From assembly GCF_004770995.1 (NCBI RefSeq), contig NZ_RQHW01000028.1:1-64000 (forward strand): 64,000 nucleotides of DNA, in the 5' to 3' direction. This document shows positions 24,263 through 32,851 of the stretch, in pieces (positions within the stretch are counted from its first letter, which is position 1; every line of letters starts with the position of its first letter). The position numbers and the translations under genes are program-made. The DNA comes from Leptospira idonii. Lineage in GTDB: Bacteria; Spirochaetota; Leptospiria; Leptospirales; Leptospiraceae. The notes under the pieces are model-generated. The model was not told where the DNA came from. It ran no database searches and was given only the letters and a program-made list of their open reading frames with translations.

Positions 24263-26815
24263 ATGTTTAAAACCTTTTCCAGACGTTTTTTCATCTCTAC
24301 CGAAATCATCAATTTAGTCTTTCTGATTCCTTTTGCATTTTGGTTTGTGGTTTCTTTTATCGATCCTACACCTAATCAACTTAAGGCGATCATAGGAGGG
24401 GCGATTGCATCGTTTATTGTCGCTCAGATCCTTCAAATTTTAGTTTCTATCCAATTAAAACCGATTCAATTGTATTTGGATTTGAGAGATAAAAAAGAAC
24501 CTTTCTCTCATGAAGTTTATGGCGCCGCAAGAAACCGTCTGGCATCTCTTCCGAAACGAGTCGCTCTCATAGGATTTATCCGATGGACTGTTTCCTCATC
24601 CGTTGCATCCATTCCTTTTTATCTTTCTTCAGAAACTTCCGTCTCTCAAACTTTGAATTTCGCAGGGATCGTTCTATTTGTTGCGATACTCAGCATTCTC
24701 ATTTCTTTTATTTCCGCAACCATCAATACTCGATTCCTCTTTCAAGAAGGAGTTTTTCATACACCTTACGACTATAAGGGGGAACATTCCTACCAAAGTT
24801 TAAAAACTTCCCTTCCTATCGTGATTTCTTCTTTGTTTCAATTGTTGTTGATCGGTCTTGTGCTTATCAGCTTCAACTCCATGAAGTCCGCAATCGATGT
24901 TTCTTATAAAAACCAACTTTATAATATTAACTTAAACAATTCCGTACATGTGTCTCGTTTTTTCAAAGCAAGAGAAGACTCTATCTTGAATTTTACGAAG
25001 AACCCGAAAATCAAAAAACTTGCCGAGTCCAAAAATTGGAAAGAAATGTCTTCCGAATTAGAGAGAGTGTATACGGATCCTTCCGGGTTTTATGAGAATG
25101 CATTTGTTGCTTCCGCAGAAGCTCCTTATCCTGTTGTGGCGACTGGAATTGCCAGCGGACAGAGTTTGGGGATTCGATTGGATCGCGAAGATTCTCATGA
25201 GAATGTGAAACAAGCATTAAGCGGAAAACTCCATTTCAGTCCTACTTTTCCCTCTCCTTTGGACGGAAGTTCGGTAGTTTTGGTGACTGCTCCTATTTTT
25301 TCCGAGTCCGGGAAAATCATCGCAATCGCAGGGTTTCCTTTTTTAGTTGGGGACTACGTAAAACAATCCGTAGGCGAATTGAAATTGGGAGTGAACGGTT
25401 ATTCCTTTATTTTGGATCGCAATATGGTTTCTATCTGGCATCCGAACCCTAAATACACTTTGTTTGATTTTTCCAAAGTGGACATAGGCGGAGAAATCGC
25501 CAAAAAAGAGCCTGAAACTTTGATTCGTTACCAATGGGATGGTGCCGCAAAAGGTATGTTAGTTCGTTACAATGAAGACTACCAATTTTATTTCGCCACA
25601 ACTCTAGGGGTCGATGATATTGAAAAGGTAGCTGTCCGCTCTTTGATCAATCTAAGCATCATCTCTATGGTCAGCTCCATACTGATCAATTTATTCGTTA
25701 TTTTCATTTTGAGATCCAGGTTGGCCGGTTTGGATTCCGTAGGAGCCATACTCGGTAGGCTGCAAAAAGGAGATCTTACTACCAAAGCGAACATCGATGC
25801 GATGGATGAATTCGGAAAGATGCAGGAAGGTCTGAACGATACCATTGATCAGATTTCAGACGTAGTAGGTTCCAATCAATTGTTCTCGGAAGATCTTGCT
25901 TCTTCCGCAGAAGAAATGTCCATTTCCTTGGGAAGTCTTTCTGCAAATGCTCAAACACAAGCTGCGGCGGCGGAAGAAATTTCCGCATCCATCGAAGAAA
26001 TCTCAGCCGCAGTACAGAACGTAGACGGTCAAGCGGAGAATCAATTCCAGAAAGTGGAATTTCTGAAAAAACAGATGTCCGAACTCTCTCATATCATAGA
26101 GTCGATGAACAAACAAGCGGTTCGAGCTTCTTCCGATGTGAAAGATATTACGGATGAAGCGAAAGCAGGGCAAACTTCGCTCGATTCCATGAGAAACAGC
26201 ATCAGCAAAATCAGCAACAGTTCCCAAGAGATAGGAAGCGTGATCGAGATCATCAATAATATCTCCGAGCAAATCAACTTGCTTGCGTTAAATGCCGCCA
26301 TCGAAGCTGCAAGAGCAGGTACTTACGGAAGAGGTTTTGCAGTGGTTGCCGACGAAATCGGAAAGCTGGCGGATAAAACGGCAACATCGATCAAAGACAT
26401 AGACGAACTCATCCAGGCCAACGAAAAAGAAATCAATAATGGAACCGAAACGATAGAAACTACTATCTCCTTGATTCAAAGAATCATCCAGGGAGTGAAC
26501 AGCTTCCATCAGATGACGGAATCCATCGAAACGAATACGAAAGAACAATTGGTGATCAATAATAAAGTGAGTGATGAGGTGGAGAAGGTCAATCAGATCA
26601 GTCGAGGAATTAAGTTATCGATGGAAGAACAAAAGAATGCGATCGGAGAGGTGGCACAGGCGATTTTCAGCATCAACGATTTGACTCAATCCACCGCAGC
26701 CGGACTGGAAGAGATGACCGCCACATCGAACGGGATTGCCAACCTAGCCGAGACCTTGAAGAAAAAAATCAATTTCTTTAAATTGAATCATACTGTCTCT
26801 CTGCCTAAAAGATAA
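24263..26815 (+). CDS. Methyl-accepting chemotaxis protein with multi-pass N-terminus (tandem copy 1)
   Basis: An 850-aa chemoreceptor. The N-terminal 210 residues contain about five hydrophobic helices, then a dCache-type domain (about 220-440, FYENAFVASAEAPYPVVATG, GNGYSFILDR-like GVNGYSFILDR), another helix, HAMP and a signalling domain with [26 protein letters not shown]. The multi-pass N-terminus is unusual; classical receptors have a single helix there. The 3' half from about 25945 is nearly identical at base level to the next gene, see the repeat entries. The two genes are 105 bp apart on the same strand. Confidence 0.92.
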   Translation: MFKTFSRRFFISTEIINLVFLIPFAFWFVVSFIDPTPNQLKAIIGGAIASFIVAQILQILVSIQLKPIQLYLDLRDKKEPFSHEVYGAARNRLASLPKRVALIGFIRWTVSSSVASIPFYLSSETSVSQTLNFAGIVLFVAILSILISFISATINTRFLFQEGVFHTPYDYKGEHSYQSLKTSLPIVISSLFQLLLIGLVLISFNSMKSAIDVSYKNQLYNINLNNSVHVSRFFKAREDSILNFTKNPKIKKLAESKNWKEMSSELERVYTDPSGFYENAFVASAEAPYPVVATGIASGQSLGIRLDREDSHENVKQALSGKLHFSPTFPSPLDGSSVVLVTAPIFSESGKIIAIAGFPFLVGDYVKQSVGELKLGVNGYSFILDRNMVSIWHPNPKYTLFDFSKVDIGGEIAKKEPETLIRYQWDGAAKGMLVRYNEDYQFYFATTLGVDDIEKVAVRSLINLSIISMVSSILINLFVIFILRSRLAGLDSVGAILGRLQKGDLTTKANIDAMDEFGKMQEGLNDTIDQISDVVGSNQLFSEDLASSAEEMSISLGSLSANAQTQAAAAEEISASIEEISAAVQNVDGQAENQFQKVEFLKKQMSELSHIIESMNKQAVRASSDVKDITDEAKAGQTSLDSMRNSISKISNSSQEIGSVIEIINNISEQINLLALNAAIEAARAGTYGRGFAVVADEIGKLADKTATSIKDIDELIQANEKEINNGTETIETTISLIQRIIQGVNSFHQMTESIETNTKEQLVINNKVSDEVEKVNQISRGIKLSMEEQKNAIGEVAQAIFSINDLTQSTAAGLEEMTATSNGIANLAETLKKKINFFKLNHTVSLPKR
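25945..26790 (+). repeat. Long direct repeat, copy 1 (chemoreceptor signalling domain)
   Basis: About 845 bp that recur at 28621-29466 (offset 2676) with only scattered differences, mostly in a patch near 26085-26170, where the encoded residues differ (SHIIESMNKQAVRA against [14 protein letters not shown]). Identity extends to synonymous positions, which implies recent gene conversion or duplication rather than selection on protein alone. Confidence 0.9.
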
Positions 26816-26920
26816 ACCGGGTCCGTCCGGAGCAGGGAAATCTCTTCTCACTCCGGGGGTTCTCTTTCGGTTTTAAATGTTGCCTGCCGAATCAGAATCG
26901 TTCAATTTGACCTCAGGTCA

Positions 26921-29476
26921 TTGGACATGAAATTATTCAAACGATACAATCGGCAGCTTCTTTTTGCCTCGCAAGGGCTTTCTTTGGGACTCATCGTTCC
27001 CATTGGTGTTGCGATCACTTATCTCTTATTGGAACTTAGGCCCAAACAACTCAGCTCTTTTTTGATTTCCGTATTGGTTGCCAGCGTAGCCAGCCAAATC
27101 ATTAATTTTCTAATCGTTCCCAAGAGAATCAAACAGATCAAAAACTATTTGGTGAGAAAGGAATCGGGAGAAGTCATTTCTCCCGAAGATTATCTTTTCG
27201 CTTGGAATACAGTGACGAAACTTCCTTTCATTTCCGCCTTTGCCGGGGCTTTGCAATGGATTTTGGCATCTGCCATCATATTAGTTCCTTTTTATATGCT
27301 GGAAGATACGACAAAAACCCAGTCATTTTATTTGGAAAACATACTTATCTTTTTAGCACTTTTGAATGTGATTTCCTCCTACGTATTTTTGGAAAACGCT
27401 TCACATTTTTTATTGAGAGAAGGCGCCTTCGATAAGGAATTCACACCTAAGGAAGATCCTTTTTACAGAAGATTGGGAACAACGATTCCGATCATGTTTT
27501 CTATCGCTATCATATTGTTAAGCGATGTATATATGATGGTATCTTTTAAGATCAATGCCAACGCATTGGAGAAGGCATATTCGAACCAATTAGGAAACTT
27601 CAATTCCAGCAACGAAGCGGCCATGGACGTTATGTTCAATGCGGTGGAATCTAATATTCAGGAATTCGCATCCAGGCCTGAGGTCAAAGAAGCAATTCTT
27701 TCCGGTAAATATGACCGCCTGACGCCTGCTTTAAGAAAGATTTTGGAAGTCCCCTCCAGTTTTTTGGAAAACACTTATGTGGCGAGTATGGAAGAGGGGT
27801 ATCCCATTGTAGCTTCCGGCTCTGTCAATCGGGACGGATTGGGATTTAAATTGTCTACGAATCCTGTTTTGAAAGAAAATTTGGCCAGTGCCCTCGCAGG
27901 CAAAACACATTTCGGAGTCGCCGAAATTTCTCCTGTCACCAAAAAGATAGTGATCTTTATTTCCACACCCGTTTTGGATGAGAAAGGAAAAACCATAGGA
28001 ATTGTAGGGTTCCCTTTTCTGATCGGAGAGGCGATGCAGTCTCTTCTAAAAAGCGTAAAAATCGGTAACACTGGTTATTCGTTTATGATGGATCGAGCGA
28101 ATCGTATGGTTTGGCATCCGAATCCTAAATATCTGATGATGGATTTATCCGATTCCGATTTTGAAAAAAGAGCCGATGAGGCGGGGGAGAACGGTTCTAT
28201 AGAAAACGACTGGGAAGGTTCCATTTTCCTCATCCGTAAAAAAACAAACCAGAAACACGGATTTCAATTCTATTCCACAATCGATTTGAATGAAATCGAA
28301 CAGGAATGTTACGATGCTTTGGATGACCTGATGTACTTAAGTATTACGGGAGCTTTGGTCATCGCTTTTTTTATGTATTTTCTATTCTATATCCGTTTTA
28401 AGCCCATCCGTGCCATAGAACTTGCGTTAGGGAAAATGGATCAAGGAGACTTAAGGGAAAAGGCGTTTTTAGAATCCGCAGACGAATTCGGAAAACTGGT
28501 CCAAGGGCTCAATCGTACGATCGGGCATGTGGCGGAAGTCGTTTCCGTCAATCAGGCGATTTCTGACGATATGGCAGCTTCCGCAGAAGAGATGTCCATC
28601 GCTTTGAATAATTTGTCTTCCAATGCTCAAACACAAGCTGCGGCAGCGGAAGAAATTTCCGCATCCATCGAAGAAATCTCAGCCGCAGTACAGAACGTAG
28701 ACGGTCAAGCGGAGAATCAATTCCAGAAAGTGGAATTTCTGAAAAAACAAATGTCCGAATTGTCCCGCATCATAGAATCAATGAACGCTCAAGTAGGTAA
28801 AGCTTCATCCGAAGTGAAACATATCACGGATGAAGCGAAATCAGGGCAAACTTCACTCGATTCCATGAGAAACAGCATCAGCAAAATCAGCAACAGTTCC
28901 CAAGAGATAGGAAGCGTGATCGAGATCATCAATAATATCTCCGAGCAAATCAACTTGCTTGCGTTAAATGCCGCCATAGAAGCTGCGAGAGCAGGTACTT
29001 ACGGAAGAGGTTTTGCAGTGGTTGCCGACGAAATCGGAAAGCTGGCGGATAAAACGGCAACATCGATCAAAGACATAGACGAACTCATCCAGGCCAACGA
29101 AAAAGAAATCAATAATGGAACCGAAACGATAGAAACTACTATCTCCTTGATTCAAAGAATCATCCAGGGAGTGAACAGTTTCCATCAGATGACGGAATCC
29201 ATCGAAACGAATACGAAAGAACAATTGGTGATCAATAATAAAGTGAGTGATGAGGTGGAGAAGGTCAATCAGATCAGTAAAGGGATCAAACTTTCGATGG
29301 AAGAACAGAAGAATGCGATCGGAGAGGTGGCACAGGCGATTTTCAGCATCAACGATTTGACTCAATCCACCGCAGCCGGACTGGAAGAGATGACCGCCAC
29401 GTCGAACGGGATTGCCAACCTAGCCGAGACTTTGAAAAAGAAGATCAATTTCTTTAAAATCAAAGTCAAAGCTTGA
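26921..29476 (+). CDS. Methyl-accepting chemotaxis protein with multi-pass N-terminus (tandem copy 2)
   Basis: An 851-aa receptor of the same layout as copy 1: about five N-terminal helices, a dCache-type sensor ([30 protein letters not shown]), helix, HAMP and an MCP domain. Its N-terminal 560 residues are only moderately similar to copy 1, so the two probably sense different ligands, while the signalling domains are nearly identical and should couple to the same CheA array. The start ATG at 26921 has no clear Shine-Dalgarno. A weak inverted repeat (CCGGAG/CTCCGG) lies in the gap before it. Confidence 0.92.
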   Translation: MDMKLFKRYNRQLLFASQGLSLGLIVPIGVAITYLLLELRPKQLSSFLISVLVASVASQIINFLIVPKRIKQIKNYLVRKESGEVISPEDYLFAWNTVTKLPFISAFAGALQWILASAIILVPFYMLEDTTKTQSFYLENILIFLALLNVISSYVFLENASHFLLREGAFDKEFTPKEDPFYRRLGTTIPIMFSIAIILLSDVYMMVSFKINANALEKAYSNQLGNFNSSNEAAMDVMFNAVESNIQEFASRPEVKEAILSGKYDRLTPALRKILEVPSSFLENTYVASMEEGYPIVASGSVNRDGLGFKLSTNPVLKENLASALAGKTHFGVAEISPVTKKIVIFISTPVLDEKGKTIGIVGFPFLIGEAMQSLLKSVKIGNTGYSFMMDRANRMVWHPNPKYLMMDLSDSDFEKRADEAGENGSIENDWEGSIFLIRKKTNQKHGFQFYSTIDLNEIEQECYDALDDLMYLSITGALVIAFFMYFLFYIRFKPIRAIELALGKMDQGDLREKAFLESADEFGKLVQGLNRTIGHVAEVVSVNQAISDDMAASAEEMSIALNNLSSNAQTQAAAAEEISASIEEISAAVQNVDGQAENQFQKVEFLKKQMSELSRIIESMNAQVGKASSEVKHITDEAKSGQTSLDSMRNSISKISNSSQEIGSVIEIINNISEQINLLALNAAIEAARAGTYGRGFAVVADEIGKLADKTATSIKDIDELIQANEKEINNGTETIETTISLIQRIIQGVNSFHQMTESIETNTKEQLVINNKVSDEVEKVNQISKGIKLSMEEQKNAIGEVAQAIFSINDLTQSTAAGLEEMTATSNGIANLAETLKKKINFFKIKVKA
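28621..29466 (+). repeat. Long direct repeat, copy 2 (chemoreceptor signalling domain)
   Basis: Second copy of the repeat at 25945-26790. The match begins at AATGCTCAAACACAAGC and ends near AATTTCTTTAAA; sequence upstream and downstream in the two genes is clearly different, so the borders are sharp and lie inside the reading frames. Confidence 0.9.
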
Positions 29477-29524
29477 GAAATAATTTCTTGACTGTCCGTA
29501 AAAAAGAAGAACACTAATCTGCTT

Positions 29525-30049
29525 ATGAAGTTCTTAAAATACTTTCTGATCGGACTGACCGCCTTGATCGTCTTATGCTTGTCTGCCGGTATTTTTCTGC
29601 CTACAGAAATGACTCTTTCCCGCACAATCGTAGTCATCGCTCCTCAGGATAAAATTTTTGACCTTATCAATGATTTGGAAAAAGCCCAGCTCTGGTCTCC
29701 TTGGAGATCGCAAGATCCTGATATGAAAATTACTTTCGGGGAGAAAAAAGCAGGATTAGGCGCTGTTTATCATTGGGAAAGTGAAACATTAGAAGCGGGT
29801 TCCATGACCATCACCAAATCCTTGCCTTTCAGTGAAATTCAGGCACACCTGGATTTTGGGGAGATGGGGCAGGCGGAATCAGGATTTTATCTGAAACCTG
29901 ACGGAAAAGGTGGAGTTGCAGTTACTTGGGACTACAGAGGAAAGGCGGAAAGTTATTTTGATCGTTATTTCGGTCTAGTGATCGATGCACTTTTAGGGCC
30001 GGATTACGAAAAAGGCCTCTCCAAATTGAAGGCAGTCGCAGAAGAATAA
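29525..30049 (+). CDS. SRPBCC/START-like domain protein
   Basis: A 174-aa protein: one N-terminal hydrophobic helix (YFLIGLTALIVLCLSAGIFL) followed by a polyketide-cyclase/START-type domain (IVVIAPQDKIFDLINDLEKAQLWSPW, then GLGAVYHWESE). Such proteins bind a hydrophobic ligand in a cavity. Probably membrane-anchored with the domain outside. It lies just upstream of the SAM-cycle regulator, but the operator between them suggests a separate transcription unit. Confidence 0.78.
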   Translation: MKFLKYFLIGLTALIVLCLSAGIFLPTEMTLSRTIVVIAPQDKIFDLINDLEKAQLWSPWRSQDPDMKITFGEKKAGLGAVYHWESETLEAGSMTITKSLPFSEIQAHLDFGEMGQAESGFYLKPDGKGGVAVTWDYRGKAESYFDRYFGLVIDALLGPDYEKGLSKLKAVAEE

Positions 30050-30073
30050 TTCAGAAAACGGTTGCCCGAAAAG

Positions 30074-30097
30074 AGATATCAAGATTTCTTGATATCT
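30074..30097. promoter_or_regulatory. Palindromic operator in front of the SAM-cycle operon (SahR-like)
   Basis: Perfect 10-bp arms AGATATCAAG (30074-30083) and CTTGATATCT (30088-30097) around four bases, ending 13 bp before the ATG of the ArsR-type regulator. A second palindrome, GATATCTAGATATC (30091-30104), overlaps it, so several dimers could bind. From memory the motif resembles the ATCAAG...CTTGAT boxes reported for the SAH-responsive ArsR regulator SahR. No ordinary Shine-Dalgarno remains before the ATG, so a bound repressor could also block translation start. Autoregulation is inferred. Confidence 0.7.
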
Positions 30098-30110
30098 AGA
30101 TATCTCTTTT

Positions 30111-31121
30111 ATGAACCTCAGCACCCTTCGTCCTCCCCATTTTGCCGATTCCAGGCAGGTTTTGACTGCTTTGAAGGCAGTTTCAGACGAAACCAGGGTG
30201 CGTATCCTCCATATTCTGAGTTTCGGAGCCTTCTCCGTCAATGAAGTGGTGGATATTCTGGAGATGGGGCAATCTCGTATTTCCAGACATCTTAAGATTT
30301 TAACCGATGCCGGTTTGATTTCTTCCCGAAGAGAAGGTTCTTTGGTTTATTCCTATCTTCCTCAATCCGTTTCCTTCTCTGACGAATCTCAAAATTTGGC
30401 ATTCCCTTCGGAACTCACTTCTCTCATTCTTTCTTATAAGGAAGAACTACCGGAAAGGGAAAAAGATCAGAAAATGGTCAGTTATATTTTGGAGAATCGG
30501 GAGAGAAAGTCCAAGGGCTTTTTCGATAGAGTGGCGGAGAATTGGGAATCCCTTCAGGAAGAGATTCTGAATCCTAAATTGTACCGCTCTTGGATTTTGG
30601 ATCAACTTCCATCTAATAGTCAACAGATTATGGATCTGGGCTGCGGTCCGGGAGGATTAATTCCCTACATCCTACCGAAGGCCAAACGAGTGATAGGTGT
30701 CGATTCTTCTACGAATATGATCGATACCGCTTTGGCCGTTTACGGAAATAATCCGAGTGTTCAATTGATTCAGGCTCAATTGGAATCACTCCCGATCGAA
30801 AATGAAGCCTGCGAAGCGGTGGTAGGGTCTATGGTGATGCATCATATTTCTCATCCACCTGCAGTTTTGGAAGAGATCCATCGGGTTTTAAAACCGAACG
30901 GAGTCTTCTGTTTTGTGGATTTATTAAAACATAATCATGAAATGATGCGAGATAATTTTGCGGATTTATGGTTGGGGTTCGATCCCGATCTGCTCGAGTC
31001 TTGGATGACGAACTCGGGTTTTGTGATCGAATCTCAAAGCGAAATTCAAACCGAATCAGTTTTCAAAATTTTAACAATCAAAGCAAGGAAAAAAGGAGGA
31101 CTGAATGTCCACAGCAACTAG
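30111..31121 (+). CDS. ArsR-family regulator fused to a SAM-dependent methyltransferase domain (SahR-like)
   Basis: A 336-aa two-domain protein. Residues about 10-95 form an ArsR winged helix ([13 protein letters not shown], then [19 protein letters not shown]); residues about 140-330 a class I methyltransferase fold ([40 protein letters not shown]). The metal-site Cys pair of ArsR sensors is absent. It directly precedes and overlaps ahcY by 17 bp, followed by metH. In other bacteria ArsR regulators, some fused to such a domain, control the SAM cycle; the methyltransferase domain may be the SAH/SAM sensor. Alternatively it could be an active methyltransferase. Confidence 0.85.
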   Translation: MNLSTLRPPHFADSRQVLTALKAVSDETRVRILHILSFGAFSVNEVVDILEMGQSRISRHLKILTDAGLISSRREGSLVYSYLPQSVSFSDESQNLAFPSELTSLILSYKEELPEREKDQKMVSYILENRERKSKGFFDRVAENWESLQEEILNPKLYRSWILDQLPSNSQQIMDLGCGPGGLIPYILPKAKRVIGVDSSTNMIDTALAVYGNNPSVQLIQAQLESLPIENEACEAVVGSMVMHHISHPPAVLEEIHRVLKPNGVFCFVDLLKHNHEMMRDNFADLWLGFDPDLLESWMTNSGFVIESQSEIQTESVFKILTIKARKKGGLNVHSN

Positions 31122-32415
31122 CACACAAAATCTCCCTTACAAAGTGAAAGATATCTCTCTCGCGGATTGGGGAAGAGAAGAAATCATTTTGGCAGAAAAA
31201 GAAATGCCAGGTCTAATGGCTCTTCGTGAAGAATTCGGAAAAACTAAACCTTTGAAAGGTGCACGTATCGCAGGTTCATTGCACATGACCATCCAAACTG
31301 CGGTTCTTATCGAAACATTGATCGAGTTAGGTGCCGAAATTCGTTGGTCTTCTTGCAATATCTTCTCAACACAAGATCATGCAGCGGCTGCGATCGCTAA
31401 AGCAGGAATTCCTGTGTTCGCTTGGAAAGGCGAAACGGAAGAAGAATACTGGTGGTGTATAGAACAAACCGTTTTCTTCGGAGATAAAGGACCTAACATG
31501 ATCCTTGATGACGGAGGAGATTTGACTCACTACGTTCACGATAAATACCCGCAATTTCTTGCAGAAATCAAAGGTGTTTCCGAAGAAACAACTACAGGCG
31601 TAAACGCTCTTTATAAAAAATTGAAAACGGGAGAATTGAAACTTCCTGCCATCAACGTAAACGATTCCGTTACAAAATCCAAATTCGACAACCTTTACGG
31701 ATGCCGTGAGTCTCTTGCAGACGGTATCAAAAGAGCAACTGATGTTATGTTGGCCGGTAAAGTTGCTCTTGTTTGCGGATACGGAGACGTAGGAAAAGGC
31801 TCTGCCGCTTCTTTGCGTAACTTCGGTGCTAGAGTGATCGTAACTGAAATCGATCCTATCTGCGCTTTGCAGGCTGTGATGGAAGGTTATCAAGTTCTTA
31901 GAGTAGAAGACATCATCGAAAATGCCGATTTAGTTGTGACTGCAACAGGAAACGACGACATCATCACTTTGGAACACATGAAGAGCATGAAAGACGGAGC
32001 GATTCTTTGTAACATCGGTCACTTCGATACTGAAATCCAAATGTCTCGTTTGAACTCCGAAAAAGGCGTAACTAAAAAAGAAATCAAACCTCAAGTAGAC
32101 AAATATACTTTCCCTAACGGAAGATCGATCATCGTTCTTGCAGAAGGTAGATTGGTAAACTTAGGTTGTGCTACAGGTCACCCTTCTTTCGTAATGTCAA
32201 CTTCTTTCACAAACCAAGTATTGGCTCAAATCGAACTTTGGACCAACAAATACGAAATAGGTGTCTACAGACTTCCTAAAAAATTGGATGAGAAAGTTGC
32301 TGCTCTTCACTTGGAACAGTTAGGTGTAAGACTGACGAAACTCAATGCGAAACAAGCAGAATACATTGCAGTACCGATCGAAGGTCCATACAAACCGGAA
32401 CACTATCGTTACTAA
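31105..32415 (+). CDS. ahcY: S-adenosylhomocysteinase
   Basis: A 436-aa enzyme that hydrolyses S-adenosylhomocysteine to adenosine and homocysteine, removing the product inhibitor of methyltransferases. The substrate region has [16 protein letters not shown] and [14 protein letters not shown]; the NAD domain shows [14 protein letters not shown]; the C-terminus ends KPEHYRY, as in the family. A strong AAGGAGG precedes the ATG, which lies inside the end of the regulator gene, so translation is coupled. Codon use is more biased than in neighbours, consistent with high expression. Homocysteine can go to MetH, encoded 0.4 kb downstream. Confidence 0.98.
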   Translation: MSTATSTQNLPYKVKDISLADWGREEIILAEKEMPGLMALREEFGKTKPLKGARIAGSLHMTIQTAVLIETLIELGAEIRWSSCNIFSTQDHAAAAIAKAGIPVFAWKGETEEEYWWCIEQTVFFGDKGPNMILDDGGDLTHYVHDKYPQFLAEIKGVSEETTTGVNALYKKLKTGELKLPAINVNDSVTKSKFDNLYGCRESLADGIKRATDVMLAGKVALVCGYGDVGKGSAASLRNFGARVIVTEIDPICALQAVMEGYQVLRVEDIIENADLVVTATGNDDIITLEHMKSMKDGAILCNIGHFDTEIQMSRLNSEKGVTKKEIKPQVDKYTFPNGRSIIVLAEGRLVNLGCATGHPSFVMSTSFTNQVLAQIELWTNKYEIGVYRLPKKLDEKVAALHLEQLGVRLTKLNAKQAEYIAVPIEGPYKPEHYRY

Positions 32416-32423
32416 AAAATAAA

Positions 32424-32449
32424 TCCCGTCTGGTAAATGTCAGGCGGGG
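32424..32449 (+). other. Hairpin between ahcY and the ferredoxin gene
   Basis: CCCGTCTG (32425-32432) pairs with CAGGCGGG (32441-32448) around an 8-base loop, with one G-U pair. No T-run follows, and a strong AAGGAG for the ferredoxin gene lies just behind, so it is more likely an mRNA-stabilising or attenuating structure than a terminator. Confidence 0.4.
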
Positions 32450-32474
32450 ACACCTATCTTTTAAGGAGAAATTC

Positions 32475-32774
32475 ATGGCCTACGTAGTTACAGAAGCTTG
32501 TGTCGATTGCAAATACACCAGCTGTGCCGCTGTTTGCCCTGTGGAAGCTTTCCATGAGGCACCGGACACTCTCTATATCGATCCGGATACGTGTATTGAC
32601 TGTAATGCATGTCAATACGAATGTCCTATCGATGCTATTTTCCCCGATTATGACGTTCCTGAAAAATTTAAAGAGTCGATCGCCATCAATCAGAAAGAAG
32701 CAACCAAGTATCCAGTGATTGTGAATACAAAACCCCCTCTCAAGGGACCTAAATGTTCTGATCCAAGCAAGTAA
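32475..32774 (+). CDS. Ferredoxin, FdxA-type (7Fe/8Fe)
   Basis: A 99-aa ferredoxin. Cys pattern CVDCKYTSCAAVCP is the first cluster site (3Fe-4S or 4Fe-4S) and CIDCNACQYECP the second 4Fe-4S site. The C-terminal 40 residues form the extension seen in Azotobacter-type FdxA. It carries electrons in the cytoplasm. It stands between ahcY and metH; cobalamin-dependent methionine synthase needs a reductant for reactivation, so an electron-donor role for MetH is possible but unproven. A clear terminator follows. Confidence 0.9.
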   Translation: MAYVVTEACVDCKYTSCAAVCPVEAFHEAPDTLYIDPDTCIDCNACQYECPIDAIFPDYDVPEKFKESIAINQKEATKYPVIVNTKPPLKGPKCSDPSK

Positions 32775-32784
32775 CCATCTTATT

Positions 32785-32817
32785 TCACGAGAGACTTTCT
32801 CTCTCGTGAACTTTTTC
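32785..32817 (+). terminator. Rho-independent terminator after the ferredoxin gene
   Basis: Perfect 11-bp stem (TTCACGAGAGA at 32785-32795 with TCTCTCGTGAA at 32801-32811) with a 5-base loop, then CTTTTT. It ends the regulator-ahcY-ferredoxin transcript, so metH must have its own promoter in the remaining 35 bp or depend on read-through. Confidence 0.85.
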
Positions 32818-32851
32818 CTTGAAATAATTATCTAATATATAAGTAAACATT

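Noticed and set aside
25945..29466. The chemoreceptor repeat as a simple assembly duplication
   Set aside because: The sensor halves differ throughout and both genes are intact, so the second copy cannot be a duplicated contig segment; only the signalling part is shared.
32775..32851. Possible cobalamin riboswitch in front of metH
   Set aside because: Only 77 bp lie between the genes and most is the ferredoxin terminator; there is no room for a cobalamin aptamer.
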